Shown: positions 58,201 through 64,000 of the stretch, piece after piece
How positions within the stretch are numbered: position 1 is the stretch's first letter
Layout of the letters: the number at the start of each line of letters is the position of its first letter
Assembly (NCBI GenBank): GCA_016648135.1
Contig: JADDOH010011057.1
Location: 1 to 64,000 of the forward strand
Reading direction: 5' to 3'
DNA length: 64,000 nucleotides
Source: Agrypnia vestita
Taxonomy: Eukaryota; Arthropoda; Insecta; Trichoptera; Phryganeidae
Notes under the pieces: generated by a model
Database searches by the model: none
Told to the model about the DNA's origin: nothing
The model's input: only the letters and a program-made list of their open reading frames with translations
Made by a program: the position numbers and the translations under genes

Positions 58201-58670
58201 GCTAACCTAGAAATGGGCTAATTTTTATAATAAAATCTATTTAGCTACAAGGTAGGTTTTTTTATAAGTGAGCGGCTGTCGTACTCACTGAGGTAGTGAA
58301 AGAGAAAAAAATGGCATACATTTATATAATATCTATAGTATGATATAGATAGATATATATATATATATATTTGGTGCACTGTGAGCTGTCAATAAAGAAT
58401 TTTGGCGATGTCAATAAAACAGTGTAGGTACTTCGTTACCGTGGCAGCTGTGATAATGTTATCAAAATATATTTGACATATTAAAGAATAAACTTTTAAT
58501 GTCGTTTCCTTATTTACAAAGCAACACCAGAAGGTTTATTTTCTTTAATTATGTCAATCTCTCCAAAGTTTGATAGAAACAAACTGATATTATACATTCA
58601 TTAATATAGTACCAACCTCACGGAAAATGGGTTGACAATGGTTGCCACCATCTGACGCTCAATGAAGTAC
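58200..58670. other. No gene recognised
   Basis: AT-rich, with a TA microsatellite near 58350-58370. Confidence 0.35.
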
Positions 58671-58755
58671 CTTAGATTTTCACGGCCGTTCAGAATCTTC
58701 TGTGTATAGTTTTCTGGAATATTCTGCCGTGTGTATGTGACCTCTCGATTCAATG
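58670..58755 (-). mobile_element. F5 repeat tail fragment
   Basis: CACGGCCGTTCAGAATCTTC and TGTGTATAGTTTTCTGG are the inverse of 14345-14405. The ribozyme-like core is absent. Confidence 0.55.
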
Positions 58756-59309
58756 AAGTAGCTCGCGCGTCCCCGGCTTCTTGTTTCCTGTTAAAAATTT
58801 CCGCCCATTTTCACGAAATCACACAGAGTGCAAGAAAGCTAGAGGAAAGATATTACATATCAAGTATTGAAAATCCAAAATTGTTTATAATTAATTAAAA
58901 ATAATAATTTTTATTTTATTTAGTTTCCATATACGTACGTAATTTATTTAAATTCATTGATTAGCTCAATTTATCTATTACTGAATATTCCATTATCATT
59001 CTTTACAGTCCATATATTTTTGTTGAATTAAATTAAACATTTAATTGTGTACTTTTAAAATATCTGTTATGTACTGAATTACGTACATTACTTTAATTAT
59101 ATTGCACTGTTAACTCCCTCTCTAAACAGTTTTGCTTTATAAGAAAGGTACCACAACAACTTAACAACTTTAATATATTTCTCGTAATTCATATAACATT
59201 CTGTGATCAACTAGTACATATAATAACAATAAGAAAAAACTTTACGTAACTAATATACTCGATAAATTGTTGTGTCAGAATAACAACACTCTGATTTAAT
59301 TTTTAACAG

Positions 59310-59921
59310 TATGCCGAGGCAGGTCCACCCGGTGATTGGCGAAATTATGCTGTAAGTGATGAGTCAATCGAAGCTTCAGAAGAGTATCCAAACGATGATT
59401 CAAATGAAGAGTCATACAAAAAACCTTGTTGTCATACCACAACATGCACTACTAAAAAACCTTGCTGCCACACCACAACGTGCACTACTAAAAAACCGTG
59501 CTGCCATAAGAAAACCACGTGCACTACTAAAAAACCATGCTGCCATAAGAAAACCACGTGCACTACTAAAAAACCTTGCTGCCATAAGAAAACCACGTGC
59601 ACTACTAAAAAACCTTGCTGCCACACCACAACGTGCACTACTAAAAAACCATGCTGCCATAAGAAAACCACGTGCACTACTAAAAAACCTTGCTGCCACA
59701 CCACAACGTGCACTACTAAAAAACCTTGCTGCCATAAGCACACCACAACGTGCACTACTAAAAAACCGTGCTGCCATAAGCACACCACAACGTGCACTAC
59801 TAAAAAACCGTGCTGCCATAAGAAAACCACAACGTGCACTACACCATGCCCAATACGCCCATGGTCGCATGAGGATGACAGCTCCGGCAGCCCTGAAGAG
59901 GAATATGATGATGAAGAATAA
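59310..59921 (+). CDS. Cys-rich repeat secreted protein, large exon of gene C
   Basis: TTTTTAACAG acceptor ends at 59309; the phase-0 frame then runs 203 codons to TAA at 59919-59921. It starts YAEAGPPGDWRNYAVSDESI and an acidic linker, then has eleven tandem units beginning KKPCCH and ending TTCTT. Unit length is 12, 13 or 14 residues (spacer TT, KKTT, KHTTT or KKTTT). Then come TPCPIRPW and an acidic tail EEEYDDEE. There are 34 Cys, arranged CC-x(3-6)-C in every unit. The exon has no early ATG, so longer shadow frames on both strands (for example 59356-59934 plus) hide it. Silent third-base changes among units (CCT/CCA/CCG, TGT/TGC, CAC/CAT) argue that this frame is selected. I know no family; composition suggests an extracellular, disulfide-linked or metal-binding structural protein (inference). 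AATAAA follows at 60017. Confidence 0.75.
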   Translation, partial: YAEAGPPGDWRNYAVSDESIEASEEYPNDDSNEESYKKPCCHTTTCTTKKPCCHTTTCTTKKPCCHKKTTCTTKKPCCHKKTTCTTKKPCCHKKTTCTTKKPCCHTTTCTTKKPCCHKKTTCTTKKPCCHTTTCTTKKPCCHKHTTTCTTKKPCCHKHTTTCTTKKPCCHKKTTTCTTPCPIRPWSHEDDSSGSPEEEYDDEE

Positions 59922-60016
59922 AAAAAGTAATTGACATGGTCTTCTCTATAAATTTTAAATTTTCTGGTCGTCAGGTGTAATGCATAAACATTTTAATGGA
60001 TGTATTTCTGAAAAGT

Positions 60017-60022
60017 AATAAA
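60017..60022 (+). terminator. Polyadenylation signal of gene C (AATAAA)
   Basis: AATAAA 96 nt after the stop codon of the Cys-rich exon. Confidence 0.5.
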
Positions 60023-60520
60023 TTATTTTGTTAATATGTACATAGACATCAATTTTTCGATCATACCCAAACTTCCACTTTCCAATGTATAGGAGTTCCA
60101 GATAACGATAAAAATGTTATGTTTTCTAATTTTTTTTAAATTTTCAAAAAACTTCTGTAGTTCTGTAATTTATTTTAAAATCTATCTAAACAATATTTAA
60201 AAATAAAACGGATTTAAAAAAATGGTTGAATAGTAGAAGTTAAGTAACAAAAAATTACCAAAAAGTTATTATAAATATTAAATTATTACAAAAATTTGGC
60301 CGAAAAAAATCAGTTTTTAAAGCCATGTAGCAAAACCTCGGTAGCGAGAGCTGACTTTTGAAAAATTTCGGTAGCAAAAGCTCAGATGCTTTTTAAACAT
60401 TTTTTATTTTAGTTATTTTCTTTTAGCACATTTAGAGTAGATTTTTTATTGTCACGAAATGCGAGACCATGAATTAAGTTAACGATACGACTTTTAATTT
60501 AATTAGCTGGAATTAAATTA
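60023..60520. other. No gene recognised
   Basis: AT-rich downstream region of gene C. Confidence 0.4.
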
Positions 60521-60521
60521 A

Positions 60522-61440
60522 TTAGAGAGGTCCTGGCTACGCCAGGAGGCGGAGGTACTCGAATTCGCACCTCGTGCTCTCAGGCTGTATCGCTATTCTT
60601 TCAATCAGTCACTTAGAGGGTGGGACGGGGAGACAAAATAAAAAAATTATATAACAAAAATAATTATATTCCTAGAAATCAAACCTTAACCTACGGACAC
60701 ACAAAATAAATCAATAAAAGAAAATTATACAGAAGTAGCTTATGGTACAATTACACGTGACATCATATATTATCTATAGGGGCACAATGAATATACAAAC
60801 AACAACAAAAATTAATCTTATTACTACCTTAAATCTCCCGTCTTCTCTTCGTCGTCTTATTTCAGCCACGCGTGGTGCGATGATGGCCACGTCTTCCACG
60901 TTCCCGTCTTCTGTGCCGGCACTGGCGGCCTGGTAATCGCCCTGATAGCCGGATCCACTGATCCTATCGTCTTCTTCTAGACCTGTCTATAACAGCGGTA
61001 GTATCAAGCTACTCAATCCACCTGATGCCGCTGTTGATAGACTTCTAGGTCCTCGTTCGAGGGGTCCACTGGACGGTCGCTCTGACCGGTCCTGACCGTT
61101 GCCTCTGGAGACACTTCCCTGTCTTCCGCGGAGCTCCTCTGCATAGTCAACTCAACTGTCGCACTGACACGTTGAATTCCACTACTTCTGTTCTACCACA
61201 CGGCCAGTAGGCATCTCGTCACTCTCGTCTGCGGAGCACTTCGACCCTCACTGGTCCACTCTCAGCCGTCGTGACTCACTCCTTTCTCCGGGCTTCAACT
61301 GTCACACCTTCTCTCCGGGTTTCAACTCACACTGTGGGAGGGGCCAGCCGTCTCTTATATAGAGTCTTGGCGGCTGTGGGCCTGCCTCTCCACGTCTAGC
61401 GAATCCCTTATTGGATAGGTCTAATTTTTGACTACACCCC
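60522..61440 (-). other. Possible retroelement promoter and leader, minus strand
   Basis: GC-rich block. On the minus strand CTCTATATAAGAGACGGCTG near 61345 gives a TATA box. A leader and an ATG at about 61146 follow, with 44 codons (MQRSSAEDREVSPEATVRTG then a stop) and a further open stretch (SGSGYQGDYQAASAGTEDGN). TAGGTCCTGGCTAC-like words occur at 60527 and 61968. No reverse transcriptase nearby. Confidence 0.3.
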
Positions 61441-63130
61441 CCCTAATATTTATTTTACTATTAATTAACTAAAAAAATAAACACCTTAATATTAGTACAA
61501 CTGATAAAAACAATACATACAATTAATTACATAAATATATTCGACTAAATTGTACTAGAAATATTTATTTATTTTATTTAATAATCTATTTAACTAATTA
61601 CCTTAAAATTTAGTACAACTGGTAAAAACAATTATTTTATCACTATACAAAATCTTAGCACTTAGTAGGTACCTAACCCCTTTTTATTAATATAGCTAAC
61701 ATATATTTACATTCAAATTATAAAGTACATCTCTATCTATACATTTACCTTAATCTATACATTCTACATTACATTAAAGTCCAATAAAAAAACACACAGT
61801 AAGAAGTAGGTATATTCACTTCCCTGTCAAAATATAATCGTCAAAATCACAAGGTAATAATCATATATTATACATCAGTCTTAACTACCTATTAAGGAAC
61901 ATTTAATTATCGATAATCTTAATATAATATTGATATTTACAAGACAATATCTCCCTCATTCTAGAGTAGGTCCTGGCTACTTGTAATAATGGGTGGTTTG
62001 AAATTCAACGGATGTGACTTGACAGCGATAGCTAAAAGAGATCTATGGAATTTTTTCTACATGTCCTTATTTTTCTATTATATAACATTACAGACAGTTT
62101 TTCGGTCGTCGTAATTAATGTGTTTCTATCCTAAGACAATCGGCCAGTACCCGGAAAAGTTGCGGTAGACCATGTAACCTGTCAATTCTTCGTAATATAT
62201 TTCTTCCTTATAGAGACAATGGCGGACCTTCCTAACATAATGTATTTATTACCCAGAACTTATTCGTTAAAAATCATGTTCAATATTTCTTTATGAACGA
62301 ACGGTCGTTTCAACCAACGCAGCTAACACGTGTCCGGCCCACACAATGAGGGTGTTTTTATGACAAGAGAGAATTTTAAATGGATTGACCCTTGGCTCCC
62401 GTATCTCTTACAACAAAAACAAACGACCACCCCGTCGTCGGGAATAATTACGATCGAAATTGGCGCGTTTTCCACAATAAAATTAATATAAAAGTTGTTA
62501 AAATTAAATTTTAGTATGTAATGAAATGCGTGCCAGAAGCTGCCAAAGAGAGTATAATGTGTATATTTTATATGTTAACTGTGTGTAACTGTCAAAATTT
62601 TATTCACTTGATGTTAGTGTTCCAGTAATATACATAATGTATTGTCGACCACCTTAAAGCGAGTACCAAGCGTAAGGATTCTGAATTCAAAGGCCGACAA
62701 ATGATTGGCTATATGTTGTTGTCGATTTTTGACTGCGTTCAGCTGCATTTGACAGATTGCCATCAGTTTGGAAATGCCCGCTGGTAAAACCTTGTAATTA
62801 CTATTCGATTCATCAGATTTTTAATAATGGAGACGACAACATCAATTGAGAAATTTCAGGGGAAGCCGCTATTATCATGGTAATGTATACTTTTACATTT
62901 GAATATATAGTTTTTACTTTAATATCAATTTAATACGTAGTTTTTAATATATGCCAAAGAAGTATAACTTCTAACGCGTGTATAAAAGTACACATACCCA
63001 CTTTTTTGTATAAATACAAATAAGTGTTATTGAAAAAATAAAATATTATAGGAACAGCGCCCAAGATATTTTTAATTTAATTAATTATTTGTATTTTATT
63101 TTTATTACATAATCAACAACTTATATATAT
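61441..63130. other. AT-rich, with one non-repeat block
   Basis: 62240-62480 has even composition (GAACGAACGGTCGTTTCAAC, CCCGTCGTCGGGAATAATTA, CGATCGAAATTGGCGCG) and no repeat match in the window; no coding signal. Confidence 0.3.
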
Positions 63131-63655
63131 ACATAATTTCATTTATTTATTTCTTAATAAATATTACGGGACTCGCTTCCATAAATAAATGAAAAATATA
63201 AATAACATATATACTTAATTTGCAGTTTAACAAAGAATACTTCCATTATTCGGAAATCGACTAGCGGGAAGACGTCAAAGCTTCGTTTGATATTCTCGCA
63301 ACAATCGATTACTCTCCTAATAAAAAATGAAATAATATAAATAAGTGAATCAAATATTGACGACTTATTAAGTGGCTGGGATAGTGAAATTGGTATCACG
63401 TTGTCACAAAGGTCCGTGGTTCGAATCCAGGTTCCAGCATTTAATTTTTCAGTTTTATCATTTGATATTTGTGTGTTTTTCTTAATTTCATTTATTTATT
63501 TCTTAATAAATATTACGGGACTCGCTTCCATAAATAAATGAAAAATATATCAGTTTTATCATTTGATATTTGTGTGTTTCTCTTAATTTCATTTATTTAT
63601 CTATTAATAAATATTACGGGACTCGCTTCCATAAATATGAAAAATATAAATAACA
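63131..63655 (+). repeat. Three copies of a TTACGGGACTCGCTTCCATA unit
   Basis: CATTTATTTATTTCTTAATA, AATATTACGGGACTCGCTTC and CATAAATAAATGAAAAATAT recur at 63140, 63487 and 63590; the last two are direct tandem copies of about 100 bp that include TCAGTTTTATCATTTGATAT. Confidence 0.75.
63375..63438 (+). repeat. tRNA-like sequence (truncated; SINE head or pseudo-tRNA)
   Basis: GCTGGGA pairs with TTCCAGC as a 7-bp acceptor stem, GTGAAATTGGTATCAC resembles a D arm and GGTTCGAATCC is a perfect B box. At 64 nt, with no good anticodon stem, it is not a normal tRNA gene. Confidence 0.45.
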
Positions 63656-63714
63656 TATGTATATATATATGTATATATATATATATATGTATATATTATA
63701 TATATAGATATAAT
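63656..63714. repeat. TA/GTATA microsatellite
   Basis: Alternating TATATATATGTATATATATA. Other TA runs are at 25436-25471, 45985-45998 and 56753-56765; a similar one ends the window. Confidence 0.8.
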
Positions 63715-63919
63715 GTTAGTTCTAACTGACTTTGGGGTACCCGCGTCAAATTCTGGTCGTCAGGACCTCGTCTGCCGACGTTTCGAACAGATCTCAATGT
63801 CATCTTCAGGCGCATTGTCCGGCCCAAACGTTGTAGCTCTTTTGGAGAAGCAGCTCATCGCCAACTGGTCCTGACGCCAGAATTTGCGCGGGTTACCCCC
63901 AAATTAGTTAGAAACTAAC
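63715..63919. mobile_element. Foldback Penelope-type repeat with hammerhead-like core, family F4
   Basis: 53-bp inverted arms (63715-63767, 63867-63919: GTTAGTTCTAACTGACTTTG versus CCCCAAATTAGTTAGAAAC, and GGTCCTGACGCCAGAATTTG). Minus-strand core CTGAAGA (63809-63803), loop, GAAAC (63784-63780) followed by GTC. Extra base before helix II as in the other families. Confidence 0.5.
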
Positions 63920-64000
63920 ATATTTTAACCCGTGAAGCCTTAGTGTTTTTAACATATATAATATGTTATATATTCTATAATATATATATATATATAGATA

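Noticed and set aside
59356..59934. 192-codon plus frame and two long minus frames over the Cys-rich exon
   Set aside because: They are shadow frames of an 11-fold repeat. Only the 59310 frame has an acceptor, Cys-rich conserved units and silent third-base variation.
63375..63438. Functional tRNA gene
   Set aside because: Only 64 nt and no acceptable anticodon stem, despite a good acceptor stem and B box.
1..64000. CRISPR array or prokaryotic operon
   Set aside because: No regularly spaced repeats with unique spacers, and introns, poly(A) signals and insect transposons throughout.

Overview
The window looks like eukaryotic, almost certainly insect, nuclear DNA. It is AT-rich, with short spliced coding exons separated by kilobases of decayed transposons. 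It holds a cecropia-type mariner, Jockey-like and RTE-like non-LTR retrotransposons, Penelope-like elements, MITEs, tRNA-derived SINE-like repeats and a CCTAA (insect telomere-type) array. I cannot fix the order of insect from sequence alone. Nothing looks bacterial, and no rRNA gene, intact tRNA gene or CRISPR array was seen.

Host genes are few. On the minus strand, 9126-10213 is one large exon with a clear acceptor, an in-frame stop just before its ATG and a clear donor. It encodes a 339-residue Asn/Ser-rich N-terminus whose last part resembles the N-terminus of insect PDE11-type cyclic nucleotide phosphodiesterases (moderate confidence). On the plus strand there is a cluster of small secreted low-complexity proteins. 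Gene B (exon 2 at 31069-31374) and gene A (exons at 37419-37472 and 38940-39212) are paralogues with a Gly/His/Pro core and a Thr-rich tail. Gene C (signal exon at 47985-48038, large exon at 59310-59921) has eleven KKPCCH/TTCTT repeats. Genes A and C share an 18-codon signal-peptide exon ending in phase 0, followed by one long exon. Gene B's exon 1 was not found. Gene C's coding frame is masked by two longer shadow frames in the repeat.

The rest is mobile DNA. 0-3 kb: LINE fragment, foldback MITE and a five-copy tandem array. 4-9 kb: MITEs, a hairpin repeat and LINE ends. 10-16 kb: hammerhead-like Penelope fragments, SINE and the CCTAA array. 16-26 kb: MITE, LINE ends and a repeat carrying heat-shock-element arrays. 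26-30 kb: complete but dead mariner, and a Penelope copy inserted in a LINE with a 12-bp target duplication. 32-46 kb: LINE ends, SINE and hAT-like MITE. 48-56 kb: a nearly full-length, dead Jockey-like LINE and RTE-like pieces, all inside the putative intron of gene C. 57-64 kb: duplicated GC-rich segments, a possible retroelement leader, gene C exon 2, local tandem repeats and a foldback Penelope-like end.

The most interesting signals are several independent families of hammerhead-ribozyme-like motifs in Penelope-type ends, a repeat family carrying long HSF-type binding arrays, and the secreted-protein cluster, in particular the CC-rich gene C. All functional statements are from reading the sequence; no database or folding program was run.
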